From positions 1 through 64,000 of the forward strand of contig JACZVC010000005.1 of assembly GCA_022572885.1 (NCBI GenBank): a stretch of 64,000 nt of DNA, written 5' to 3'. This DNA is from Pseudomonadota bacterium (lineage in GTDB: Bacteria; Pseudomonadota; Gammaproteobacteria; Steroidobacterales; MnTg04). The position numbers and the translations under genes were made by a program. This document shows positions 56,345 through 64,000 of the stretch, piece by piece. Every line of letters starts with the position of its first letter. The stretch's first letter is position 1. The notes below the pieces were generated by a model. It did not search any database. It was not told the origin of the DNA and saw nothing but the letters and a program-made list of their open reading frames with translations.

Positions 56345-58402
56345 ATGGGGAAACCTGGCAATTTTCTGACTGAACTCAAGCGGCGAAACGTCGTTAGGGT
56401 CGCTCTGGTCTATGGCATCGTCGCCTGGCTGCTGCTGCAAGTTGTAGACATTGTCGTACCCTTGATGGGGCTGCCTGATTGGGTCGGCAAATTCTTCCTC
56501 CTGTTGATCGGTATCGGGTTCCCACTGGCGCTGATTTTCGCCTGGGCCTTCGAAATGACTCCGGATGGCCTGAAATTGGAAAAGCATGTCGATCGCAGCC
56601 AGTCGGTAACTGCTGAAACCGGCAGAAAACTCGATTTCATGATCATTGCCGTGCTGTTGTTCGCCATCGTATTGTTTGCGCTGGACAAGTTCGTCTGGGT
56701 CGATGATCAAGCGCCTGAGTCAGTCATGACCGCAGAGGAACCCGCGATTGCGAAACCGGTCAACCGCCGGTCGATCGCCGTGTTGCCTTTCGCCAGTCGC
56801 AGCGCCAACGAAGACGATCTGTATTTTGTCCAGGGCATGCATGACGATGTGTTGACCCACTTGGCGCGGATCGGCTCGCTAAAAGTGATTTCCAGGACTT
56901 CGGTCATGGAATACCGCGACACCACCAAGAATATGCGCACCATCGGCAAGGAGCTGGGGGTCGCGACGATCCTCGAAGGCGGCGTGCAAAGAGCGGGCGA
57001 CCGGGTGCGTATCAACATGCAGTTGATCGATGCCGTGACCGACGAACACCTGTGGGCCGACACCTATGACCGGCAATTGACCACGGCGAATATTTTTGCG
57101 ATCCAGAGCGAAATCGCCAGTGCGATTGCCGCTGCCCTGCATGCCACCTTGTCGCCGGCCGAGCAACAGGCGCTGGCTAGTGTCCCGACCGAGAATTTGC
57201 GGGCCTATGATTTTTTCCAGCGCGGTCGGGCCATCCAGCGGAATGCTGGCGGGAAAGCTCAGGAACAGCGGTTGCAACTGTTCGAACAGGCGGTGTTGCT
57301 GGATCCGGATTTTGCCCTGGCGCATGCAGCACTGGCCAGCGCGTACACGGACCGGTACTGGTTTTTTGGCCGCGACAAGTCTGACCTCGCGCTGGCCCGC
57401 ACGGCGATCGACAAAGCTTTCGAACTGAATCCCGGCATGCCGGAAGCACACATCGCGTTGTCAGATTTTTATTATCATGGCTTTTTGGACTATGACCGGG
57501 CGCTCGAGCAGCTTGATATCGCGATCCCGATGGTACCGGGGAATGCGGAGGCAATTGCGATTCGCTCATTTATCCTGAGGCGGCGCGGCAAATTCGACGA
57601 TTCCATTCCCGATCTGGAGCGCGCGATCGATCTGGATCCGCGTAACGCTTTGTGGTCTTTCGAAGTGGGAAACACTTATGGGCATCTGGGTCGATGGGAT
57701 CGAGCTATTAGCTATTACGACAGGGCAGTTCAATTATCGCCAAATGATCCATACAACAGGCTTCTTCGGGCCTATGCGCTGATCGCTCTGGACATCGATT
57801 CTACGGCGTTGCGGGATATGATGACCGACCCGACCTTGCCCGATTCGCCGAATTTGATCCTGTCCCGGTGGGAAACGGCCATGCAAAATCGCGATCATGA
57901 CCTGGCGATGGACGCGATCGAGCGCAGCGAGTCCGAGGTATTGGATATACAGAACGATTTTTTTCCTCTGGACCTCTTGCGGGGGCGGACAGAGTTTTAC
58001 CTGGGCGACCGGGACAAAGCGGCCGGGTATTTCGAGTCCGCCAAAGCCGTATTGGAAAGCAAGTCCAGGGATTCACCGAACGACCCGAGAATCTTCAGTG
58101 CGCTCGGTTTGGTGCACGCGGGTCTGGGTGAGAAGCATAAGGCGCTCGAAGCGGCGCAAACCGCCTATGAATTGCTCCCCGTGAGCGTAGACGCCATGGC
58201 CGGCCCGGTTTATGTCTTCCATTACGCAATTACCTACGCGATGCTCGATCAGCACGCCGCCGCGATTGCCAAGCTGGAAGAATTGCTTTCGCGACCGAAT
58301 GGCTGGAGCCTGAATCTCGTTCTGCTTTATCCGGAATTTGAAAAACTGCATGATGAACCGGCATTCGCAGCGCTCGTAGAAAAACATCGCGTCCGTGATT
58401 GA
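56345..58402 (+). CDS. TolB-N/TPR inner-membrane protein
   Basis: 685 residues. Three hydrophobic segments at about 18-35, 45-68 and 98-117 anchor it. After a short linker, about 140-260 matches the TolB amino-terminal/FlgO-like domain (SIAVLPFASRSANEDDLYFV, VISRTSVMEYRDT, ELGVATILEGGVQRAGDRVR). TPR repeats fill about 300-680 (FALAHAALASAYTDRYWFF, PNDPYNRLLRAYALIALD). The layout equals that of adenylate-cyclase-like proteins lacking the cyclase domain, common in marine gammaproteobacteria. Its function is unknown; a scaffold or regulatory role is inferred. Confidence 0.82.
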   Translation: MGKPGNFLTELKRRNVVRVALVYGIVAWLLLQVVDIVVPLMGLPDWVGKFFLLLIGIGFPLALIFAWAFEMTPDGLKLEKHVDRSQSVTAETGRKLDFMIIAVLLFAIVLFALDKFVWVDDQAPESVMTAEEPAIAKPVNRRSIAVLPFASRSANEDDLYFVQGMHDDVLTHLARIGSLKVISRTSVMEYRDTTKNMRTIGKELGVATILEGGVQRAGDRVRINMQLIDAVTDEHLWADTYDRQLTTANIFAIQSEIASAIAAALHATLSPAEQQALASVPTENLRAYDFFQRGRAIQRNAGGKAQEQRLQLFEQAVLLDPDFALAHAALASAYTDRYWFFGRDKSDLALARTAIDKAFELNPGMPEAHIALSDFYYHGFLDYDRALEQLDIAIPMVPGNAEAIAIRSFILRRRGKFDDSIPDLERAIDLDPRNALWSFEVGNTYGHLGRWDRAISYYDRAVQLSPNDPYNRLLRAYALIALDIDSTALRDMMTDPTLPDSPNLILSRWETAMQNRDHDLAMDAIERSESEVLDIQNDFFPLDLLRGRTEFYLGDRDKAAGYFESAKAVLESKSRDSPNDPRIFSALGLVHAGLGEKHKALEAAQTAYELLPVSVDAMAGPVYVFHYAITYAMLDQHAAAIAKLEELLSRPNGWSLNLVLLYPEFEKLHDEPAFAALVEKHRVRD

Positions 58403-58499
58403 CTGCTACCGGTCAATTACGATAGGAAACCGCCCTTCATAATACACCGGGTATTGACTAAGCTAGCGTACCGGCTCGCGCCACACTGATCATAAAACG

Positions 58500-59183
58500 A
58501 TGCCTGAAATTTACCTGGTGAGACACGGCGAAACCGCGATCAACAGTACACAGTATGACCGGCTGTCGGAGCTGGGACTCGAGCAGGCCAGGTCACTGGG
58601 CCGGTATTTCTCAAAACTGAACCCTGGCTTCGACCGTGTCGTGACCGGCAGCATGCAACGCCACGTACAGACCGCCAACGCCACCGTCGAGGCAATGGCA
58701 ATCAGCGTCGAAACCGAGCAACACCCGGGCCTTGATGAATATGATTTCATCGCACTATGCAGCGCGTTCGCCAGCCAGTATCCGGAAAAGGCCACCGGCC
58801 TGACCGAGACCGGCCATGTCGATGGGATCAAGGGTTTTTACAAAGTCTTGAAGCAGGCGTTGCTGGCATGGAGCAAGGATCGCCTGCAAGGGCCGTTGCC
58901 CGAATCCTGGCCGGAATTCGAGCAGCGGGTGGCCGATGCATTAAGTTTCCTGCGCCACGGCGAGCGGGTGCTCGTCATCAGTTCGGGTGGCCCGATCGCC
59001 GTGCTGACCGGCCAGGTGCTCGGCATCAGCAGCGCAATGAAAATACAGCTCAACATACAAGTAAGAAACTGCGCCTACAGCCGGTTTTTCTTCAATGACC
59101 AGACCGTGCTGCTGGATAGCTTCAACAATACCGCCCACCTGGAACCTGGTGCATTAATGCCGGTGCAGAGGACTGAAACGTGA
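58500..59183 (+). CDS. Histidine phosphatase superfamily protein
   Basis: 227 residues. The catalytic RHG motif is at the N-terminus ([11 protein letters not shown], His9), with a second Arg/His pair in [11 protein letters not shown] and the late His region expected near [11 protein letters not shown]; the usual GH is replaced by SG, so a catalytic His may be shifted or missing. Its stop overlaps the acyl-CoA dehydrogenase start (GTGA), placing it first in a three-gene operon with an ACAD and an APH-like kinase. Confidence 0.85.
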   Translation: MPEIYLVRHGETAINSTQYDRLSELGLEQARSLGRYFSKLNPGFDRVVTGSMQRHVQTANATVEAMAISVETEQHPGLDEYDFIALCSAFASQYPEKATGLTETGHVDGIKGFYKVLKQALLAWSKDRLQGPLPESWPEFEQRVADALSFLRHGERVLVISSGGPIAVLTGQVLGISSAMKIQLNIQVRNCAYSRFFFNDQTVLLDSFNNTAHLEPGALMPVQRTET

Positions 59184-60388
59184 ATTTCCAAAACTCAGAC
59201 AAGGTCAGCAAGCTCACGGAGCGTCTCGAGAAGTTCATGGATGCGAATATTTACCCGGTCGAGCAAAGTTACCGGCAGGCGATCCAAGCATCGGAAAATC
59301 GCTGGGTCACGCCGGCATTGATGAATGAACTCAAGGGAAAGGCCAGGCAAGAAGAGCTGTGGAATCTTTTTCTGCCAGACGATGAGTATGGCGCCGGTCT
59401 GAGTAATCTCGAGTACGCACCGCTGGCTGAGCTCATGGGAAGGGTCCTGTGGTGTTCGGAGGTTTTTAATTGCAGCGCGCCAGACACCGGCAACATGGAG
59501 GTGCTGGCTCAATACGGTAGCCAGGCACAAAAAAAGCAATGGCTGACGCCGTTGCTGAACGGGGAGATTCGTTCGGCTTTCGCCATGACCGAGCCGGCGG
59601 TCGCCTCGTCCGATGCCACCAATATCGAGTGTTCGATCGTCGCCGACGGCGATGATTACCTCATCAATGGCCGCAAGTGGTTTATCACCGGCGCCATGCA
59701 CGAAAATTGCCGCATCCTGATCGTCATGGGCAAGACCGCGCCGGATAATCCGGACCGTCACCGGCAGCAATCGATGATCCTGGTGCCAATGGATACGCCC
59801 GGCGTTAAGGTGGAGCGACCGCTAACCACGCTGGGCTACGACGATCCGCCATTTGGTCACGCCGAACTGTCATTCACCGATGTGCGCGTACCGGCCGCCA
59901 ACCTGATCCTGGGCGAGGGCAGGGGCTTTGAAATAGCCCAGGGGCGTCTCGGCCCCGGCCGGATTCATCACTGCATGCGGCTGGTCGGGCTTGCGCAAAG
60001 AGGCCTCGAAGCGATGTGCCGCCGCGCCGAACAACGCGTAGCGTTTGGCAAGAAACTCAGTGAACAGGGTTCGGTTCGTGAGGACATAGCGAAATCCGCC
60101 TGCGAAATAGACCAGGCGCGCCTGTTGACGCTGAAAACGGCGGACACGATGGACCGTGACGGCAACAAGGCAGCCAGGAACGAGATCGCGATGATTAAAA
60201 TCATTGCGCCGGCGATGGCTTGCCGGGTACTCGACCGCGCCATCCAGATTCACGGCGCGGCCGGTCTGCACGACGACCTGTTCCTCTCGGAAGCCTATAC
60301 CTATGCCAGGCAGATTCGCCTGGCGGATGGCCCCGACCAGGTACACATGAACGCATTGGGACGCTGGCTGGTCCGGGAACATAATTAG
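59180..60388 (+). CDS. Acyl-CoA dehydrogenase (ACAD10/11-like)
   Basis: 402 residues, starting at a GTG overlapping the phosphatase stop. The FAD-binding [17 protein letters not shown] and the C-terminal [18 protein letters not shown] are typical of the ACAD10/11 subgroup. In mammals ACAD10/11 carry a fused APH kinase domain and process 4-hydroxyacyl-CoAs by phosphorylation and elimination. Here the kinase is a separate gene immediately downstream, which supports the same chemistry. Simple long/branched-chain dehydrogenation is the alternative. Confidence 0.9.
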   Translation: MNFQNSDKVSKLTERLEKFMDANIYPVEQSYRQAIQASENRWVTPALMNELKGKARQEELWNLFLPDDEYGAGLSNLEYAPLAELMGRVLWCSEVFNCSAPDTGNMEVLAQYGSQAQKKQWLTPLLNGEIRSAFAMTEPAVASSDATNIECSIVADGDDYLINGRKWFITGAMHENCRILIVMGKTAPDNPDRHRQQSMILVPMDTPGVKVERPLTTLGYDDPPFGHAELSFTDVRVPAANLILGEGRGFEIAQGRLGPGRIHHCMRLVGLAQRGLEAMCRRAEQRVAFGKKLSEQGSVREDIAKSACEIDQARLLTLKTADTMDRDGNKAARNEIAMIKIIAPAMACRVLDRAIQIHGAAGLHDDLFLSEAYTYARQIRLADGPDQVHMNALGRWLVREHN

Positions 60389-60400
60389 GACAGCGAAAGC

Positions 60401-61432
60401 ATGGGCTACGAAAGAAAGCTGGTCGATGAGCAAAAACTGGCCGCTTACCTGGAAAGTCATCTCGATGGGTTCCGCGGGCCGTTGAACGCAGAAAAGTTTC
60501 CCGACGGCCAGTCAAACCCGACTTTTCGTATCGACGCCGCGTCCGGCGTTTACGTGCTGCGCCGAAAACCGCCGGGCAAACTGCTGAAATCTGCGCACGC
60601 GGTTGACCGTGAATACCGGGTTATTTCCGCCCTTGCCAACAGCGATGTTCCGGTCGCACGGGCTTATCATTTGTGCACCGACGAATCTGTTATCGGCAGC
60701 ATGTTCTACCTGATGGAGTACATGGAAGGGCGCATTTTCTGGGACCCCGCGTTACCCGGACTCGACCCGGATGAAAGAGGCGCGGTCTATGAAGAAATGA
60801 GCCGGGTACTCGCGCACATTCACGCGATCGATCCGGACGCGCACGGCCTCGCTGATTTTGGCAAGCCCGGCAATTACTTCGAGCGGCAATTCGACCGCTG
60901 GAGCGGACAGTATCGTGCGTCCGAGACCGAAGGCATAGAAGACATGGAAACGCTGATGGCCTGGCTGGCCGCAAACCTGCCGCCGGACGACGGCCAAGTC
61001 TCCCTGGTGCACGGGGATTTTCGCCTGGACAACCTGATCTTCGATCCGCTCGAAGCTCAGATTATTGCCGTCGTCGACTGGGAACTATCCACGCTGGGCC
61101 ACCCATTGGCGGATCTCGCTTACCAGTGCATGCAATGGCATTTCCCAAACACCGGAAAACTTCGCGGTCTGGCGGATGTCGATATCGTTACACTGGGGAT
61201 ACCGAACGAAGATGCGTATGTTGCTGCCTATCTCGAACAAGCAGGCATGCCGGTGGTGGAAAACTGGTCTTTTTACCTGGCGTTTTGTTTCTTCCGCCTG
61301 GCGGCGATCGTGCAGGGGGTGAAGAAAAGAGCGCTCGATGGCAACGCTTCGAACCAGGCCGCGCTGCAAATGGGCGAGTTGGTCTACCCACTGTCGGCCC
61401 TGGGTGTGAAAACCATAGCAAAGTCCCCTTGA
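60401..61432 (+). CDS. APH-family kinase (ACAD10/11 N-domain-like)
   Basis: 343 residues with the phosphotransferase fold: an N-lobe with SNPTFRIDAASGVYVLRRKP, the catalytic SLVHGDFRLDNLIFD (HGD) near residue 205, and the DFG-equivalent VVDWELSTLGHPLADLAY. This variant is characteristic of kinases fused to or next to acyl-CoA dehydrogenases, not of aminoglycoside resistance enzymes. Its start is 12 bases after the ACAD stop. Probable substrate: a 4-hydroxyacyl-CoA. Confidence 0.88.
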   Translation: MGYERKLVDEQKLAAYLESHLDGFRGPLNAEKFPDGQSNPTFRIDAASGVYVLRRKPPGKLLKSAHAVDREYRVISALANSDVPVARAYHLCTDESVIGSMFYLMEYMEGRIFWDPALPGLDPDERGAVYEEMSRVLAHIHAIDPDAHGLADFGKPGNYFERQFDRWSGQYRASETEGIEDMETLMAWLAANLPPDDGQVSLVHGDFRLDNLIFDPLEAQIIAVVDWELSTLGHPLADLAYQCMQWHFPNTGKLRGLADVDIVTLGIPNEDAYVAAYLEQAGMPVVENWSFYLAFCFFRLAAIVQGVKKRALDGNASNQAALQMGELVYPLSALGVKTIAKSP

Positions 61433-61500
61433 TCTGACGCAACTAAAGCAGGGGGCCGGCTGCTATAGTTAGACCGGTTCAAAAATGATGGAGCCAGGTG

Positions 61501-62181
61501 ATGCCGGGTGCATACGGCGCTGGTGGCGAAGGAATGCTTAGCAAAGATACACAGGAAATCCCGATGCAGGCCGAGGGCCTGGAACTGTGGCGCGGTGATC
61601 GTTGCCTGTTCAGGGATTTATCCTTTGCACTGCCCGAGGGAGCAGTGCTGCATGTGTCCGGAGCCAACGGTTGCGGCAAGACCAGCCTGTTACGCGTGTT
61701 GTGCGGTCTGACCGAGCCCGAGGAGGGCGAGATACGCTGGCGCGGCCGCAACATTCGCCGTTGTCGCGATGATTTTCAGCACGCATTCGCGTGGCTGGGC
61801 CATCTGAACGGGTTCAAAGCCGAACTCAGCGCCCGGGAGAACCTGGCGTTTTCCGTTTCCCTGAGACGCGAGACAGACCCGGATGTCCGGAACGATACAC
61901 TGGACCAGGTCGGTCTCGATGCTGTCGCGGATTTGCCGTGCCGGGTGCTTTCTGCGGGACAAAAAAGGCGGCTGTCGCTGGCGACGATCATGCTCAGCGC
62001 GGCACAACTCTGGATTCTCGACGAGCCATTCACCAACCTGGACGTCGAAGGGCGCGACATGATCTCCGGGATGCTCGATCGCCACTGTGCCGATGGCGGC
62101 ACGGCTATCGTCGCCGCACACCAGGAACTCGGTGTCGAGCAAAGCTATCTGCAACACCTCAACATGGAGGACACAGGGTGA
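61501..62181 (+). CDS. ccmA: Cytochrome c maturation ATPase CcmA
   Basis: 226 residues from the ATG at 61501 (GGAG seven bases upstream; the family-like part begins at a later ATG, 61564, which is an alternative start). Walker A is GANGCGKTSLL, signature LSAGQKRRLSLA, Walker B LWILDEPFTNLD. With CcmB, CcmC and CcmD it releases haem-loaded CcmE for cytochrome c assembly. It overlaps ccmB by four bases (GTGA). Confidence 0.93.
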   Translation: MPGAYGAGGEGMLSKDTQEIPMQAEGLELWRGDRCLFRDLSFALPEGAVLHVSGANGCGKTSLLRVLCGLTEPEEGEIRWRGRNIRRCRDDFQHAFAWLGHLNGFKAELSARENLAFSVSLRRETDPDVRNDTLDQVGLDAVADLPCRVLSAGQKRRLSLATIMLSAAQLWILDEPFTNLDVEGRDMISGMLDRHCADGGTAIVAAHQELGVEQSYLQHLNMEDTG

Positions 62182-62855
62182 GCGGTCCGCTAGCGGGGTT
62201 TGGCGTGGTTTTGGCGCGCGATCTGCGGCTGGCTTTCCACCGCCCCGGCGAAATGGCCAATCCGTTGTTGTTCTTCATTTTGATTACCGCGATATTTCCA
62301 CTCGGACTCAGCCCGGAACCAGAGCTGTTGCGGACGGTCGCGCCCGGCATCCTCTGGGGCGCCGCCTTGTTGTCATCGCTGCTGGCGCTCGACTTGTTGT
62401 TTAGAAGCGATTACGAAGACGGCAGCCTGGAGCAGCTGGTCCTGAGCGGCCACTCGCTGCCGGTACTGGTGCTGGCGAAAACGCTGGCCCACTGGATGGT
62501 CAGCGGGTTGCCGCTGGTACTGGTCGCTCCGTTGCTGGCCAGCGCTTTGTACCTCCCGGCGGAGGCCTGGGGAACGCTGATGCTCGGCTTGCTGCTTGGC
62601 ACACCCACCCTCAGCCTGCTGGGCGCCATGGGTGCGGCGCTAACCACCGGCCTCGGGACCGGCAGCGCTCTGCTATCATTGCTGGTCTTGCCGTTGGCCA
62701 CGCCGATACTGATTTTCGGCGCCAGGGGAGTCGACCTGGCGGTGCAGGGCATGGATCCGGTGGGTCCCCTGTACTTACTGGCTGCGATACTGTTTCTCGC
62801 GTTGAGTCTGTTGCCGCTGGCTATTGCCACGGCTGTGCGTATTAGTCTGGATTAA
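62178..62855 (+). CDS. ccmB: Haem exporter permease CcmB
   Basis: 225 residues from the GTG at 62178, overlapping the ccmA stop; the frame is open upstream but only as a shadow of ccmA. Six hydrophobic segments and the conserved pattern PLLFFILITAIFPLGLSPEP, then DYEDGSLEQLVLSG, identify CcmB. Membrane partner of CcmA. Confidence 0.93.
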   Translation: MSGPLAGFGVVLARDLRLAFHRPGEMANPLLFFILITAIFPLGLSPEPELLRTVAPGILWGAALLSSLLALDLLFRSDYEDGSLEQLVLSGHSLPVLVLAKTLAHWMVSGLPLVLVAPLLASALYLPAEAWGTLMLGLLLGTPTLSLLGAMGAALTTGLGTGSALLSLLVLPLATPILIFGARGVDLAVQGMDPVGPLYLLAAILFLALSLLPLAIATAVRISLD

Positions 62856-62860
62856 GCTTT

Positions 62861-63586
62861 ATGTGGAAAATATTTCATCAATTTGGCTCTCCACCCCACT
62901 TTTACCGTCTGGCGGGCTACCTGATACCGTGGTTCGGCGCCACGGCGCTGGTCCTGATCCTGGTCGCGACTTATGGCGGCCTGGTGCTGGCGCCGGCCGA
63001 CTACCAGCAAGGTGACGGTTTCCGGATCATTTATGTCCATGTTCCCAGCGCATCGATGTCGTTGTTCGCTTATACGCTGATGGCCGCCGCCGCCGGCATC
63101 GGGCTGATCTGGCGTATCAAGCTTGCCCATGCAATTGCCGCCGCGGCCGCACCGATCGGCGCCTCGTTTACGTTCCTGGCGCTGGCGACCGGCTCTATCT
63201 GGGGCAAGCCGATGTGGGGAACCTGGTGGGCCTGGGACGCTCGGCTGACCTCTGAACTGATCCTGCTGTTTCTGTTCCTGGGATATATGTCGCTCAGGGC
63301 GGCCTACGACGACACCGGCAAGGCAGACCGGGCCAGCGGCCTGCTCGCGGTGGTCGGCGTGGTCAACGTACCGATCATTCATTATTCGGTGGTCTGGTGG
63401 AATTCCCTGCACCAGGGGGCAACCATCATGAAGTTCGGCAAGCCCGCCATCACCGGTGACATGCTGTGGCCGTTGCTGATGATGCTCGCCGGTTTTGGCT
63501 GTTATTTCGCGACCGTCCTGATGATCCGGACGCGCAGCCAGGTATTGCAGCGCGAGCGAAATTCCCGCTGGCTTAGTGATTTATAA
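62861..63586 (+). CDS. ccmC: Haem-handling protein CcmC
   Basis: 241 residues with six transmembrane segments. The tryptophan-rich haem motif GTWWAWDARLTSELIL lies between helices, and IIYVHVPSASMSL contains the conserved His ligand. CcmC loads haem onto CcmE. The start is five bases after ccmB. Confidence 0.95.
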   Translation: MWKIFHQFGSPPHFYRLAGYLIPWFGATALVLILVATYGGLVLAPADYQQGDGFRIIYVHVPSASMSLFAYTLMAAAAGIGLIWRIKLAHAIAAAAAPIGASFTFLALATGSIWGKPMWGTWWAWDARLTSELILLFLFLGYMSLRAAYDDTGKADRASGLLAVVGVVNVPIIHYSVVWWNSLHQGATIMKFGKPAITGDMLWPLLMMLAGFGCYFATVLMIRTRSQVLQRERNSRWLSDL

Positions 63587-63602
63587 AGAGAGATATATCA
63601 AT

Positions 63603-63767
63603 ATGTTATCAGACTTTCTTCACATGGGAGGTTATGCGGGCTACGTCTGGAGCAGCTTTGGCCTGACCGCCGCGGTCCTCCTGATCAATCTGGCTGGCGC
63701 CAGGCGGCAGTTCAAACAAAGGCTGGCCTTCGTCCGGCGACGGGCGGCAGCCGAGGACCAGACATGA
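63603..63767 (+). CDS. ccmD: CcmD
   Basis: 54 residues, one transmembrane helix (GYVWSSFGLTAAVLLINLAG) and a basic tail. CcmD is needed to release holo-CcmE from CcmABC. The ATG at 63603 is chosen over the frame opening at 63576. It overlaps ccmE by four bases (ATGA). Confidence 0.9.
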   Translation: MLSDFLHMGGYAGYVWSSFGLTAAVLLINLAGARRQFKQRLAFVRRRAAAEDQT

Positions 63768-64000
63768 AAAAACGTTATCAAAGAGGCATCCAAGTAGCAT
63801 TGGTGCTCGCCGGCGTCGGCATCGCCGTGGCGCTCATGCTCAGGGCTTTCGATGAAAATATCCTGTATTTCTATACGCCCAAGCAGGTGGTGGCGGGCGA
63901 GGCGCCCGACGGCAGGCGTTTCCGCCTTGGTGGCCTGGTAACGCTCGGCAGCATCGAGCGAGAACCTGGTTCGCTGAAAGTCAGTTTCCTGGTAACCGAC
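63764..64000 (+). CDS. ccmE: CcmE, cut by the right edge
   Basis: 79 residues visible. A basic N-terminus and one helix (GIQVALVLAGVGIAVALML) precede the beta-barrel start FYTPKQVVAGEAPDGRRFR and GLVTLGSIEREPGSL, diagnostic of the haem chaperone CcmE. The haem-binding His lies beyond the window. The order ccmABCDE is that of E. coli and related species. Confidence 0.92.
   Translation, partial: MKKRYQRGIQVALVLAGVGIAVALMLRAFDENILYFYTPKQVVAGEAPDGRRFRLGGLVTLGSIEREPGSLKVSFLVTD

Noticed and set aside
60401-61432. Aminoglycoside resistance kinase
   Set aside because: The motifs and the adjacent acyl-CoA dehydrogenase fit the ACAD10/11-linked kinase group.

Overview
The window reads as a chromosome segment of a GC-rich, heterotrophic, free-living gammaproteobacterium. 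The evidence is a complete-looking ccmABCDE start, acnA, fumC, purB, mnmA-nudJ, and the classical gammaproteobacterial order gacA/uvrY - uvrC - pgsA - tRNA-Gly - tRNA-Cys - tRNA-Leu. Several family choices (two DUF885 peptidase-like genes, a TolB-N/TPR membrane protein, CigR-like and DUF2333 proteins) fit marine lineages such as Woeseiaceae, but this placement is an inference. No CRISPR array, rRNA or transposase was found.

Layout. 0-3.4 kb: a SnoaL-like protein, a membrane-anchored hypothetical and a two-gene ABC-2 exporter. 3.6-13.6 kb: a 2,4-dienoyl-CoA reductase-like enzyme, a YgjP-like metalloprotein, DUF2333, an SDR-sirtuin pair, aconitase, MnmA and NudJ. 13.8-19.3 kb: a surface/secretion locus made of a Slam-like outer-membrane translocator, a FecR protein ending in a TbpB-like barrel, and a large Ig/HYR-domain lipoprotein. 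CRP-like palindromes (TGTGA-N6-TCACA type) lie upstream of each of these three genes. 19.3-24.2 kb: purB, fumC, a CoA-type NUDIX and mazG. 24.3-27.3 kb: a glycine-zipper protein, a PepSY protein and a PhoP/PhoQ-like two-component system. 27.3-31 kb: slipin/NfeD, a one-domain asparaginase and a secreted metallo-beta-lactamase-fold enzyme. 31-35.8 kb: a lysine-catabolic pair, class II DAHP synthase and an RluE-type synthase. 35.9-44.65 kb: the gacA-uvrC-pgsA-tRNA block. Its GacA/UvrY-like regulator has lost the receiver phosphoacceptor, and a type 5 uracil-DNA glycosylase and two DUF885 genes are inserted in the block.

44.65-52.76 kb is an integrated element of about 8.1 kb in the tRNA-Leu(UAA) gene. 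It starts with a tyrosine integrase and ends with a duplicate of the tRNA 3' half. It carries an AlpA-like regulator, a RepA-like ATPase and a prohead protease-major capsid fusion, and no recognisable portal, terminase or tail gene. At its distal end are a trypsin-like protease and a small membrane coiled-coil protein, in the position where phage satellites often carry cargo. This is the best candidate for an undescribed system. The two tRNA copies have different variable arms, so the resident tRNA-Leu is probably a host/element hybrid.

52.8-64 kb: an O-GlcNAc-transferase-like TPR protein with a methyltransferase, a CigR-like protein, a TolB-N/TPR membrane protein, a histidine phosphatase-acyl-CoA dehydrogenase-APH kinase operon (possible 4-hydroxy-acid catabolism), and the cytochrome c maturation genes ccmABCD with ccmE running off the end.
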